Origin: Planctomycetaceae bacterium
Lineage (GTDB): Bacteria; Planctomycetota; Planctomycetia; Planctomycetales; Planctomycetaceae
Reading direction: 5' to 3'
NCBI GenBank assembly: GCA_029259845.1
Contig: JAJDEI010000205.1
Location: forward strand, 1-58,468
Length of the DNA: 58,468 bases
Positions 1-8,362 of the stretch are shown here, in pieces. The position numbers and the translations under genes were made by a program. The number at the start of each line of letters is the position of its first letter. Position 1 is the first letter of the stretch. The notes under the pieces were generated by a model. It was not told the origin of the DNA and did no database searches. It saw only the letters and a list, made by a program, of their open reading frames with translations.

Positions 1-459
1 CGTGGGGACTGGTGGCAGCAGCGGGGCACTACCCGCACCGATCCCTTGCGGACCAGCGTCGTGGCGCAGGTTTACACCCTGCGCCACGGCGAAGGCACGG
101 TCGATCTCGGCAAGCACTCTCAGGCGGCCTCCGAAGATCGCATCGGAGACGTCGTGCTCCTCCGGCAACGACTCCCAAGCGGGAAACACGAGCGGCGCCT
201 CGTCCAGCAGCGAATCGAGGTCGGCGGCGAAATCATCGACGTCGCGGATCGCGGGCAGTACGACGACCAAAGGGCGCGGCGACTCGTCCGCCAATGCCGC
301 TGCAACCAGCGCGCACGATGAGCCCCACGCTCCGTCGATCGTGGCCCTCCGCTTCTCGTGCAGAGCGCGAACGACATCGTCGAAGCCCGTCATCCCGCGA
401 ACACGCGGAATCACGTCCGGCAAACTCCGGACAGCTTGGGCACGAGCCTGCTGTGGCAT
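1..459 (-). CDS. mfd: Transcription-repair coupling factor Mfd, N-terminal fragment (runs off the window)
   Basis: Reading inward from the left edge on the minus strand, 153 codons are open from an ATG at 459. The first in-frame stop upstream is about ten codons before it. The peptide begins MPQQARAQAVRSLPD and contains GAWGSSCALVAAALADE, then LVVVLP, a DDFAADLDSLL helix, FPAWESLPEE and GGRLRVLAEI. This order matches the UvrB-like N-terminal domain of Mfd, which removes stalled RNA polymerase from damaged template and recruits UvrA. Only this domain is visible; the RNAP-interacting and translocase domains lie outside the window. No clear Shine-Dalgarno sequence precedes the ATG. The domain match is by eye, so the identity is likely but not certain. 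Confidence 0.72.
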   Translation of the reverse strand, partial: MPQQARAQAVRSLPDVIPRVRGMTGFDDVVRALHEKRRATIDGAWGSSCALVAAALADESPRPLVVVLPAIRDVDDFAADLDSLLDEAPLVFPAWESLPEEHDVSDAIFGGRLRVLAEIDRAFAVAQGVNLRHDAGPQGIGAGSAPLLPPVPT

Positions 460-950
460 GCGTGCCGCAAACTCTAACGCCCCCCGTCACCGGCGCGAAG
501 CCCGCGCGGGTTGCGTTTTCAAGCCAGGGGTGCCAGCAGCGAAATGCTGCGTTGGGATTTTTTGGGGGGAGCAGTTGTTTTTCCATGCGTGGCTGTCCGG
601 CAGCCGACGGTGACGACGAGTCCTGCACCGCGTCGCAAGCGGTCTCACGTCGGTCCGCAGAACCTGTGTTGCCTGTCGCACGGAAGAAAAGGAAACGCGG
701 ATGAAGCGGAGGGGGCCGGATTGTCGCGGATCGTTGGAGACCAATCCTCAAAGCTGCACGAATCGGCTTCGATCCGCTTCATCCGCGTTTCTCTTTTCTG
801 TCAAGCGGCGCCCCACCACCACCTCGCCGCATCGGATCCCCCGTGCGAATCGGAGTCCGGAGAGTGTGTGAGTTTTTCGGGCCAACCTGAAAAGATCACG
901 CCCTTGTCGCGTTACCGAATTGCCCCGGCTCGACTCTTGAGCGGCCCTGT
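460..950. other. Intergenic region with one long inverted repeat
   Basis: No convincing gene is present. The region separates the start of mfd from the end of the VKOR-DsbA gene. It contains a perfect 17-bp inverted repeat, AAACGCGGATGAAGCGG at 693-709 and its reverse complement at 774-790, with imperfect extension to about 681 and 800. Confidence 0.6.
681..800. repeat. Inverted repeat, 17-bp perfect arms
   Basis: AAACGCGGATGAAGCGG at 693-709 is repeated in inverse orientation at 774-790. Flanking bases (GGAAGAAAAGG and CTCTTTTCTG) also pair imperfectly. The 64-bp interior shows no coding signal. It may be a small mobile or structural element. Confidence 0.7.
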
Positions 951-2540
951 TCAGGGGCGATGTTCGCGCTCGATGAGGCCGCACAGCCGTTCGGTGGTGC
1001 GCACTTCTCCGACGACCGTCGAGTCCCGAAACAGCAGTTTGGGAACAGAACCGGCCCCCACTCGCTGGTACAGCTCGACATGTTTGGCGATGTACTTCCC
1101 GGCAACGGGACGGGCCAGTTCTTTGTTGATCGCCTCTTCACCAACCAGTTGGGCGGCGTAACGGCGGGCCTGGGCAGCGGTGCGACCGCGCGACGGTTCG
1201 AACACCCAGTCGTGAAATCGGCTGAAACTCGGAGGATCCACCCGCCAGACCGCGACCGCGATCCGTGCGAGTTCACAGGCCTCCGCGTGGTTCGGATTGT
1301 TGTTCTTGACCGTTGGATTGCAGTCGCGGCTCAGAGGAACCGCAAGCGCGACGATTGCCAGGTCGTCCCCATACTTCTGCTTGGCACCAGTGATTGACCG
1401 GTGCGTCGTCCGGCAATGCGGGCACGTGTAATCGAACATCTCGACAAACACGTACTTCGCGTCGGGACGGCCCAACAGCGGCCATTGGCGGACATCCAGC
1501 CGCACCTTGCCGCCGGAGATCGAGACCAGCCGGCGCTCCGGACGTTTGGCGGGCTTGGTGGCCTTCGGGTCTGCCGACGCCACATTGCTCGCCTTCTCCG
1601 CGTCCGCCTTTCCTGGCTTGTCTATTTGTTCCGCCTCCGCGTTCTCCGACCCTGTCAGGAATGCCGTCAGTGCCGTGATGACCCCTGTCGGCAGGAGCGA
1701 GGCGTGTTGATAACGCGCGTGGCGGCGAGTGCCGGACTCTCTCCGCTCCCATTGGGGCATGGGGGCCGTGTGTGTTGCTCCGAACGGCTCGAAGAGTTCA
1801 AAGTCCTCGCCATCGTCAGTGGGCGGTTGGAACTCGGAATCGTCAGCGGGAGGCGCGAATTCGGAATCATCGGTCGGTGGCGCAAATTCGGAATCGAATG
1901 CGTCGGCCGCCGGGGCTCCGGCCACCCCGGTTGCCTCCGATGGGACGTCGTGAGCAGCATGGTGTTCAATGATGAAGGTTTCCGGCGGGGCCGCCAGCAG
2001 TTGGGCGCTGATCATCAAGCCGACCCCTGCGGCGCTGACGGCTGCCAGCACGGCGGTCCGACGTAAGCCGACCGGCCGCCACCAGAGCACCGCGCCGCAC
2101 ATGGCCAACCCGCAGGTGTGTGCGATCATACAGTAAAAGCAAAGATGCCCGATGGCCAAAATCTGCAGGCTGAGAAACCAGACGGCGGCCAAACCAGCGG
2201 CGATGGCCCCGGTGACAATCGCATCCCACGCCCGACGGCGGATCGATGCGGAACTGGACGATTGGCAGAACCACAGCGCCCCCAGCATGCCGCCGTACAG
2301 AGCCACTGCCGGAACGCTTACCGGTAGACCGAAGAGTTTGGACCACCGGCTGGTCAATACGTGGCCACAGTCAAAGACTGCCCCGCCTCCGCATCCGGCG
2401 ACTTGTTCTGATCGCAAGGCCGTAACGGCAAGATAGCCTGTGACCAACAGCGCGGCTCCGCAGAGCAGCCGCATTCCCCACACGAGCGGTCCAACACCCG
2501 GTGCCAACTCGTCCTTGAACGATGCTTTCGGCAAGGCCAT
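951..2540 (-). CDS. Vitamin K epoxide reductase domain fused to a DsbA-like thioredoxin domain
   Basis: This 529-aa protein has an N-terminal multi-helix VKOR domain (about residues 20-185). It carries the loop cysteines C50 and C58 (AGCGGGAVFDCGH) and the redox CXXC pair C134/C137 (CFYC). A hydrophilic linker of about 150 residues follows. It contains three 9-residue repeats, SEFAPPTDD, SEFAPPADD and SEFQPPTDD, at residues 217-243. The C-terminal domain (about 345-529) is DsbA/thioredoxin-like with CPHC at 373-376. The VKOR domain should pass electrons from the periplasmic thiol partner to quinone, so the fusion would drive disulfide formation in one polypeptide. The family is known; the acidic repeat linker is unusual. 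The ATG at 2540 is the natural start. The partner gene upstream (ispD) is unrelated. Confidence 0.88.
   Translation of the reverse strand: MALPKASFKDELAPGVGPLVWGMRLLCGAALLVTGYLAVTALRSEQVAGCGGGAVFDCGHVLTSRWSKLFGLPVSVPAVALYGGMLGALWFCQSSSSASIRRRAWDAIVTGAIAAGLAAVWFLSLQILAIGHLCFYCMIAHTCGLAMCGAVLWWRPVGLRRTAVLAAVSAAGVGLMISAQLLAAPPETFIIEHHAAHDVPSEATGVAGAPAADAFDSEFAPPTDDSEFAPPADDSEFQPPTDDGEDFELFEPFGATHTAPMPQWERRESGTRRHARYQHASLLPTGVITALTAFLTGSENAEAEQIDKPGKADAEKASNVASADPKATKPAKRPERRLVSISGGKVRLDVRQWPLLGRPDAKYVFVEMFDYTCPHCRTTHRSITGAKQKYGDDLAIVALAVPLSRDCNPTVKNNNPNHAEACELARIAVAVWRVDPPSFSRFHDWVFEPSRGRTAAQARRYAAQLVGEEAINKELARPVAGKYIAKHVELYQRVGAGSVPKLLFRDSTVVGEVRTTERLCGLIEREHRP
1812..1892 (-). repeat. In-frame 27-bp tandem repeat, three units
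   Basis: Three consecutive 27-bp units inside the VKOR-DsbA gene encode SEF(A/Q)PP(T/A)DD. The repeats lie in the linker between the membrane and thioredoxin domains. Unit number may vary between strains because the array is in frame. Confidence 0.8.
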
Positions 2541-3302
2541 CTGATTACCCCTTGACCCCTCTGCGTTGGATTATACCCGATGGACGAAATCGCAGCAGGC
2601 GCAAGTTTCGTACAACCGGGAGTTTCACAGAAATCGGAACCGCCAGGCGCGTCCTGCGGCGACGCGTTGGCAGTACGCGAATTCAACTCGCCTTGCAGCT
2701 TGCCGAAGACCGTGACTCCAAACGTCTGCCGCCTCGGCAGTGCAAACCAACAGGCCATTCGCATGTGTCGGTAGGGCTGACGTTCACTTTTTTCAACACG
2801 CTGCTCACCAGAGATTACTTTTCACGAGACGCGGACACGCGAAAAACGCCCCGATCCGGCCAAAATCTCCGGCAATCTTCACCCGCACCGCTACAGACCA
2901 TCTATCCTCTCTGGCCTGTCGGCATGTTGTGGCGGAAATTGTGGCTGGAAGGCCCTCTCCCTCCTTGCATCCGGCAACGCACCGATCGAATCGATCTTCC
3001 TCCCATTTGATGAAGGAATCAGAAATCGTTGCACATCCCGCCCAACCGCGTGCCCGGAGCACTCAGCGGAACGACAGAATTCCGCAGGACGAGGCCACCG
3101 CTTGGCAGATGTTTGTGCGACTGTGAAATCGGGAAGAACGGCTTCGCCTCGTTTCAAGGCGGCTGGCTCAGCCGGCAGCGCGGCTGGGTCGCGAAGCGAC
3201 AGGATGCCCCGTTAACGGTCGGTGTGGGCGGAGTGACCGTCGTCCTGGTCTACGTGCTGCTGCGATTGGCGGTTTGAAGAGATCCGCCAGGCACGCCCGG
3301 GA
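2541..3302. other. Intergenic region without a supported gene
   Basis: This stretch of about 760 bases separates ispD from the VKOR-DsbA gene. Several short open frames occur on both strands. None has a recognisable domain, ribosome binding site or convincing composition. One plus-strand frame ending at 3277 finishes with a hydrophobic stretch (TVGVGGVTVVLVYVLLRLAV), but its N-terminal part looks random. No RNA gene was seen. Confidence 0.5.
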
Positions 3303-4052
3303 TCACAGAAACCGTTCGTCGGCGAAGGGATGTAAGGATCCGAGCGATTTCTCCTGCGGCAGCGCGCCGAGGAGGGCTTCGGCTGCCCGCAGATCGTCCT
3401 GGGTCGTGATCTTGAGGTTCATCGGCCAACCCGGCACGACGGCGATTGATTGGCCGATCCGTTCGACCAGTTGGGCCTCGTCGGTCGCCTCGAAGCCGTC
3501 CCGCCGGGCGTAGGCATCGAGCAGAACCTGCCGTTTGAAGACCTGTGGCGTCTGAGCGGCCCACAGCCCGCGGCGGTCGACGGTCTCGATGATTTGATCG
3601 CCACCGGCTTGGTCGTGGCCGACCCGTTTCACCGTGCTCGACAACGGGATCGCCGGGATTGCCGCCCCGCTCTTTTCGGCGGCGGCGAAGACCGCATCGA
3701 CCCAATTCTTCGCGATCAGGGGACGGGCCGCGTCGTGGACCGCGATGAAGTCCACGTCCGCCCCGACTCCCGCGAGGGCGTTTTGCACCGTGTCGGCCCG
3801 CGAGTCGCCCCCCACCACAATCTCGACGTTCATGAACGCCAGGTTGGGGGCATACTTTTCCTTGAACCAATCGACGTCTTCCGCAGCGACACAGACGAGC
3901 GTCTGGACGACATCCTCCCGGTTGACAAACGCCTCCGCCGTCCGAACCCAGACCGGGCGGCCTCTGAGTTCCACGAACGGTTTCTTGCGACGGGCGTCAC
4001 CGAACCGTGTGCTCTTGCCGGCAGCCGGCAGAATGACGGCGAATGTGTTCAT
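3303..4052 (-). CDS. ispD: 2-C-methyl-D-erythritol 4-phosphate cytidylyltransferase
   Basis: The 249-aa cytosolic enzyme transfers CMP from CTP to methylerythritol 4-phosphate in the non-mevalonate isoprenoid pathway. Visible motifs are the nucleotide-binding loop PAAGKSTRFG near the N-terminus, GGDSRADTVQNAL, the IAVHDAARPLI segment and AAQTPQVFK, all in the expected order for IspD. Length fits the family (about 230-250 aa). The start is placed at the ATG of MNTFAVILPAAG (4052); the open frame extends seven codons further but those residues lie outside the conserved fold. The gene stands alone here: ispF and other pathway genes are not adjacent. Confidence 0.93.
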   Translation of the reverse strand: MNTFAVILPAAGKSTRFGDARRKKPFVELRGRPVWVRTAEAFVNREDVVQTLVCVAAEDVDWFKEKYAPNLAFMNVEIVVGGDSRADTVQNALAGVGADVDFIAVHDAARPLIAKNWVDAVFAAAEKSGAAIPAIPLSSTVKRVGHDQAGGDQIIETVDRRGLWAAQTPQVFKRQVLLDAYARRDGFEATDEAQLVERIGQSIAVVPGWPMNLKITTQDDLRAAEALLGALPQEKSLGSLHPFADERFL

Positions 4053-4086
4053 TGTGCGATTCCCAGTGCGCATGCGCCCCGCGCTG

Positions 4087-4500
4087 CTACGTCAGGAACG
4101 GGTTGATGATCTCCGTCCGGCCTTCCACGGACAGTCCATGCTGCATGTCCTCTGAGTACAGTACGCTCACATCCGCCGCCAGCGCACTGGCCACAATCAG
4201 ACTGTCCCAGAAGGACAATGAATATCGTTCCCGTAACCCTGAAGCCTTGAGAAACGTGGATTCCGAAAACTCGACCACACGGTACTTTTCAAAGAATGCA
4301 ACAATGATTTCGCGCAATTGCGCTTCGGTGAAGGCGGCTCGCTTGAGCAGATTGACGCACACCTCATTGATCACCTGAATGGAGATTAACGGCTCAGTCG
4401 TTTGGAGCAACTTGCGCGCGGCGTCGGACTTGGCCGCATCGTCGGCTTCGATGAAGGCGTAGAGCCAGACGTTGGTATCGACGAAACAGGATGCGCTCAT
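4087..4500 (-). CDS. PIN-domain ribonuclease toxin (VapC-like)
   Basis: The 137-aa protein shows the PIN acidic residues: D8 in FVDTNVW near the N-terminus, E in the QVINEVC helix, D in SFWDSLIVASAL and D in VLYSEDMQHG near the C-terminus. PIN domains are metal-dependent RNases, and VapC members cleave RNA to stop translation when the antitoxin is lost. The ATG at 4500 lies one base after the TAG stop of the small gene upstream (4502-4714). That tight spacing is typical of a translationally coupled toxin-antitoxin pair, and MSASCFVDTNVW is the natural PIN start. The target RNA cannot be inferred. Confidence 0.88.
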   Translation of the reverse strand: MSASCFVDTNVWLYAFIEADDAAKSDAARKLLQTTEPLISIQVINEVCVNLLKRAAFTEAQLREIIVAFFEKYRVVEFSESTFLKASGLRERYSLSFWDSLIVASALAADVSVLYSEDMQHGLSVEGRTEIINPFLT

Positions 4501-4501
4501 A

Positions 4502-4714
4502 CTATCGGGCATGAGTCTCCTCACGCGTCAGGGGGAAAAACCCCGGCACTCGCAGCGGCTGTGTCAGCAGCTGGTCAATGAGGTTCTCGCCGGCCCGGGG
4601 TCGGTCTTCGGTCAACAGAATCACTCGGACCCGTTCTCCGAGATCGTCTCGCAACGTCTCTGGGATCTTGATCGTCCCATCCTTGATCACGGTTTGAAAC
4701 TCAACGGCTTGCAT
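4502..4714 (-). CDS. Antitoxin of the VapB/AbrB-like type
   Basis: This 70-aa protein begins MQAVEFQTVIKDGTIKIP and continues through GERVRVILLTEDR. The beta-rich DGTIKIPETL pattern is typical of AbrB/VapB-like antitoxin N-termini, which bind the operator DNA. The remaining 30 residues would wrap the toxin. It precedes the PIN gene by one base on the same strand. By analogy the complex would repress its own promoter in the 4715-4773 gap, although no palindromic operator was identified there. Identity rests on size, context and the N-terminal pattern. Confidence 0.75.
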   Translation of the reverse strand: MQAVEFQTVIKDGTIKIPETLRDDLGERVRVILLTEDRPRAGENLIDQLLTQPLRVPGFFPLTREETHAR

Positions 4715-4773
4715 GTGCAGTCTCCAAGATTTTTTGCGACGGCTCCTTCTAGGGTACGGCCTCCGTTTGAATG

Positions 4774-5730
4774 TCAGTCATGAAGTCGGAAGTCGACGCG
4801 GTAGTACTTGACAGACACGTTGCTCAGCATCTTGAGAGCATAGTCGAGCTTCTCATCGGGCTCACCGCAAATGATCAGCCCCGAGACATGTTGGTTTTTG
4901 TCACAAAGACTCTCCGCCACCCATCCCATGTACCTGAGCACCTGACCGACAACCTTGTCCGCCGCCTTGCCTCTCTTGAGTTCGATCACTACGAAGTCGC
5001 CGGTGCTCGCGTCCTGTGCCAGAATGTCGATCACGCCAACGTCTGTCGAGTATTGCTGTCCAATGATGCCTTCTACTGGATCAGTGAGAATCTCGAGCTT
5101 GCCCTGAAAAACCGTGCTGAAATTGGAAACGATGAAGTCTTCGAGATACCGCTCCAGCGCAAAATTGGTCGACCTCTCAGCTTCTTGGGGATTATTCCCA
5201 GGCGGGATTGGTCTCTCGTCATCCTCAAGGAGTTCGCGAGCCTTATCTTCCGCTATTTCGTGCAGAGTCGTCAGACCGAAAACGCGGTCCTCGTATTCTT
5301 CATCTCGCATGTCCTCTCGCCACTCGACGTCAATGAAGTTCGGATGGGCCATCGCCGCATATTCCGGACCAAACTGCTCGAACACTGGGAGGAGCTTGTC
5401 TGGATCATAATATGCGGTCCTCTTCACCGTCCCGACTCCTGCAATCATCTTCAACCCCCATCTCGCAAAGATGACATCTCCTGGAGCGATTACGTGATAG
5501 AACTTGTGCAGCATTCTCGCGGCAGTCGTGGCTGCACCCGGTTTCTGCTTATATGCTGGCAACTCCTTGTAGAGTCGTTCACGAATCTGCACATCGTCCA
5601 GACTAGAAATATCGCCCAACTCCCGCCATCCAATTGAGATAATGCCGTTCGCGAGATCGTAGTTCCACACGGCATCGTAGAGGTCTGGATCGTCAGAGCT
5701 GGACGGCGCGATAGCCCAGTAGCGAGGCAT
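4774..5730 (-). CDS. EVE-like domain fused to a NucS/DUF91-type PD-(D/E)XK nuclease
   Basis: This 318-aa protein has two parts. Residues 1 to about 110 (MPRYWAIAPSSSDDPDLYD..., then GIISIGWRELGDIS and PGDVIFARWGLKMIAGVG) resemble EVE/PUA-like domains that sense modified bases. Residues about 180-318 resemble the NucS/DUF91 nuclease domain: ALERYLEDFIVSNF, then D235 in GVIDIL, E250 and K252 in VVIELKRG, and Q263 in GQVLRYMGW, giving a complete PD-(D/E)XK core. The start is set at ATG 5730 because GGAG lies about eight bases upstream and the fold begins there. It sits between a toxin-antitoxin pair and ilvC, with no methyltransferase nearby. Inference: a stand-alone nuclease, possibly directed at modified DNA. 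Confidence 0.8.
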   Translation of the reverse strand: MPRYWAIAPSSSDDPDLYDAVWNYDLANGIISIGWRELGDISSLDDVQIRERLYKELPAYKQKPGAATTAARMLHKFYHVIAPGDVIFARWGLKMIAGVGTVKRTAYYDPDKLLPVFEQFGPEYAAMAHPNFIDVEWREDMRDEEYEDRVFGLTTLHEIAEDKARELLEDDERPIPPGNNPQEAERSTNFALERYLEDFIVSNFSTVFQGKLEILTDPVEGIIGQQYSTDVGVIDILAQDASTGDFVVIELKRGKAADKVVGQVLRYMGWVAESLCDKNQHVSGLIICGEPDEKLDYALKMLSNVSVKYYRVDFRLHD

Positions 5731-5836
5731 GGGACACTCCGAATGTGAATGGCTTACGTCGGTCGCGACGACGGGAAAGGAGAACTCCGTTTGACCCGCC
5801 ATTGCCACAGCTGGCCTTGGGGCTTGTCGCCGTTTT

Positions 5837-6841
5837 TCAAACTTCCTTGACGTCGATCCAGCTCATCATGCTGCGGAGTTGGCGGCCGACTTTTTCGAGT
5901 TCGTGGGTGCGTTCCAGCCTGCGGGTCGCTTTGAAGGCGGCTTGGTTCGCCTTGTTCTCCAGAATCCATTCCTTGGCGAACTCGCCGGTTTGCACCTCGG
6001 TGAGGATGCGCTTCATCTCGGCCTTGGTCTCGTCCGTGACGATCCGCGGACCGCGGGTATAGTCGCCGAACTCGGCCGTGTTGGAGACCGAGTATCGCAT
6101 ATAGTTCAGCCCACCCTGATAGAACAGGTCGACGATCAGTTTGAGTTCGTGCATGCACTCGAAGTAGGCCATCTCCGGCTGATAGCCCGCTTCGACGAGC
6201 GTCTCAAATGCCGCCTTGACGAGTGCGCTGACACCGCCGCAGAGAACAACCTGCTCACCGAACAGGTCGGTTTCGGTCTCCTCGGCGAAGGTGGTTTCGA
6301 TGACGCCCCCGCGAGTGCCGCCAATGCCTTTGGCGTAGGCGAGGGCCAACTGCCGGGACGAATCGGACGCTCCGTCACTCATGGCGATGAGTGCGGGCAC
6401 GCCGCCGCCCTTCTCGTATTCGCTGCGCACGAGGTGTCCCGGTCCCTTGGGGGCGACGAGGGCCGCGTCGACGCCTTCGGGCGGGACGACTTGGTCGAAG
6501 TGGATGTTGAATCCGTGGGAACACATCAACAGGTCGCCGGGCGACAGATTGCCCCGGATGTGCTCGCGATACAGGTCGCCCTGCACTTCATCCGGAAGCA
6601 GGATGTTGACGAGGTCGCCCTGCCGTGTCGCCTCATCAATGGGGAGCGGGTCGAAGCCGTGCCCGACCGCAAGGTCGTAGTTCGCACTCCCCTTCCGTTG
6701 GCCCACAATCACCTGGAGCCCGCTGTCTCGCAGGTTTTGTGCCTGGGCATGTCCCTGGCTGCCATAGCCCAGGATGGCAATCGTCTTGTCCTTGAGGAGG
6801 GAGAGATCAGCGTCGTCGTCGTAGTAGATTTTGGCGGTCAT
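5837..6841 (-). CDS. ilvC: Ketol-acid reductoisomerase (NADP-dependent)
   Basis: The 334-aa class I enzyme converts 2-acetolactate to 2,3-dihydroxyisovalerate in valine, leucine and isoleucine synthesis. The N-terminal Rossmann motif is [19 protein letters not shown], followed by the cofactor-selecting [10 protein letters not shown]. Further motifs are [20 protein letters not shown], the metal-binding [13 protein letters not shown] and [14 protein letters not shown]. Length matches class I family members. The ATG at 6841 is well placed. It lies downstream of ilvN on the same strand but is separated from it by a Uma2 gene; the large acetolactate synthase subunit is not in the window. Confidence 0.97.
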   Translation of the reverse strand: MTAKIYYDDDADLSLLKDKTIAILGYGSQGHAQAQNLRDSGLQVIVGQRKGSANYDLAVGHGFDPLPIDEATRQGDLVNILLPDEVQGDLYREHIRGNLSPGDLLMCSHGFNIHFDQVVPPEGVDAALVAPKGPGHLVRSEYEKGGGVPALIAMSDGASDSSRQLALAYAKGIGGTRGGVIETTFAEETETDLFGEQVVLCGGVSALVKAAFETLVEAGYQPEMAYFECMHELKLIVDLFYQGGLNYMRYSVSNTAEFGDYTRGPRIVTDETKAEMKRILTEVQTGEFAKEWILENKANQAAFKATRRLERTHELEKVGRQLRSMMSWIDVKEV

Positions 6842-6902
6842 TTTGCGTTTCGTCGTGTGTTAGTGAACCGATCAATGGGAGTGAGGCAAAGACTCACTGG
6901 AG

Positions 6903-7508
6903 TCAACTCGTGTAATGGTCGCTGACAGACAAGAGTCTGTCCAAAGGAAGCTCGAATCCTGGCAAGAGGTTGGTCTGGTACGTCTCGCCGCTGTTGATGA
7001 CTTGTTCTTCCGAATCACCGCGGTCGACGGTCATGTTCCGGCGAAAACGGTCGATCACCCAGGATTCGGCGATTCCGGCGGCGGCGTACTCAAGACGTTT
7101 GTCGATGTGGTCGCGCCGCCAGTCTCGCAGACGTTCGGAGACAAATTCGACGACGATCGCAGGAACATCCGCCTCCTCGTCCGGAGTTCGTCCGAGTCCA
7201 CTCCAAATCGCCCGATCCGCCCGACGGCGTCCGTTTTGAACGCGGACGTATTGTTCGAACGCGGTGTCATCGACAATCTTCCCTTGAGCATGATCCTCTC
7301 GGTAACGCCGGAGCAAGTAGCCAAGTTCGTCGTTAGGACTGCGTTCGCCAATGCTGGGGGCGGGGCTCACGACAACGACTCCGTTGACCAGTTCGTAGCA
7401 GTATTGCCGATCGTACTCTTCGATGCTGTCGAATTCATCGACGGACATCCGAATGCCGTTGGCGTTGGCATCGAGCGAGATGGCGGCGGGTCGGTTGGTG
7501 GCGATCAT
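6903..7508 (-). CDS. Uma2-family (DUF820) putative PD-(D/E)XK endonuclease
   Basis: The 201-aa protein has the usual Uma2 layout: an N-terminal segment with MSVDEFDSIEEYD, then YELVNGVVVVSPAP, RRRADRAIWSGL carrying the predicted catalytic D, PAIVVEFVSE carrying E, and DKRLEYAAAGIAESWVID. These proteins are predicted nucleases of unknown target and are abundant and mobile in cyanobacteria and planctomycetes. It is inserted between ilvN (78 bases upstream) and ilvC (61 bases downstream) on the same strand. It may therefore share their transcript without being functionally related. Its role is unknown. Confidence 0.85.
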   Translation of the reverse strand: MIATNRPAAISLDANANGIRMSVDEFDSIEEYDRQYCYELVNGVVVVSPAPSIGERSPNDELGYLLRRYREDHAQGKIVDDTAFEQYVRVQNGRRRADRAIWSGLGRTPDEEADVPAIVVEFVSERLRDWRRDHIDKRLEYAAAGIAESWVIDRFRRNMTVDRGDSEEQVINSGETYQTNLLPGFELPLDRLLSVSDHYTS

Positions 7509-7586
7509 GAATCTGGCTCACAGCGCGGGATGATCTGCTCGATTGTCTCTGCTGCGGCGGCGGTTGTCAAAAAAGGGAAGGCCCTG

Positions 7587-8105
7587 TCAAACTTGCGTCG
7601 GTTCGCCGACGGCAGCGGCAGCCGCCATCGAATGGCCCCGTAACAGGGCGATCCGTCCGGTCCGCACGAGTTCCAGGATGCCGAAGGGCCGGATCATGTC
7701 AATGAATGCTTCGATTTTCGACTCGGTGCCGGAAATCTCGATGATCACATGTTCGACGCTGACATCGACGATCCGCCCCCGAAAAATCTCCGCCAGCTCC
7801 TTGACTTCCGACCGTTTGGCTCCTTCGGCGGCAACCTTGATCAGCATCAGGTCGCGCTCCACGAATTCCTCGCCGGAATAGTCGAGCACGCGGACCACGG
7901 TCACGATTTTCTCGAGTTGCTTGCGGACCTGATCGAGCGTGCGATCATCGCCGCTGACAACGAACGTAATCCGTGACAGGTCGCTATTCTCGGTTTCGCC
8001 CACAGCCAGACTGTCGATATTGAACGCGCGCGACGCCAGCATCTGGGCGATATGAGCAAGGACTCCGGGCTGGTTCATCACCAACGCGGAGAGCACGTGA
8101 CGCAT
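7587..8105 (-). CDS. ilvN: Acetolactate synthase small (regulatory) subunit
   Basis: The 172-aa protein contains the N-terminal ACT domain (HVLSALVMNQPGVLAHIAQM, RAFNIDSLAVGETENSDLSR). It also has the C-terminal regulatory half (RDLMLIKVAAEGAKRSEVKE, DVSVEHVIIEISGTESKI, RPFGILELVRTGRIAL). Both are standard for IlvH/IlvN. This subunit confers valine feedback inhibition on the catalytic IlvB subunit, which is not encoded in this window. Neighbours downstream on the strand are a Uma2 gene and ilvC, so the cluster is a partial branched-chain operon. The start ATG at 8105 fits the family. Confidence 0.95.
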   Translation of the reverse strand: MRHVLSALVMNQPGVLAHIAQMLASRAFNIDSLAVGETENSDLSRITFVVSGDDRTLDQVRKQLEKIVTVVRVLDYSGEEFVERDLMLIKVAAEGAKRSEVKELAEIFRGRIVDVSVEHVIIEISGTESKIEAFIDMIRPFGILELVRTGRIALLRGHSMAAAAAVGEPTQV

Positions 8106-8362
8106 TGGGAATTCCTTGTGAGACGTCGGTCAGGATCGGCCAGTTTAGCCCGGTCGACTGAGGGACACAACTGCGGAGGGCGGCGTTCGCAGGACGACCG
8201 CGTTTATCACGACGGGGGGATTTCCGGCGGTTCGCCGTCGGCGATGCGGCGCCCCAACTTCAACAAAACGTTTGCCCCGCCTGTCCGATAGACTCCCGTT
8301 CTCAGCAGGAATTGCTCTAATACGAGATGCATCCCCCGAAAGCCCTTCCCAGAGGAGAAACC

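Noticed and set aside
1812-1892. Direct repeats considered as a CRISPR array
   Set aside because: The three 27-bp units are contiguous without spacers and in frame with a protein.
3029-3277. Small plus-strand frame ending with a hydrophobic segment
   Set aside because: The N-terminal part looks random, there is no ribosome binding site, and one hydrophobic stretch is not enough evidence.
5837-8105. Complete ilvBNC operon
   Set aside because: Only ilvN and ilvC are present, with a Uma2 gene between them. No large acetolactate synthase subunit is in the window.
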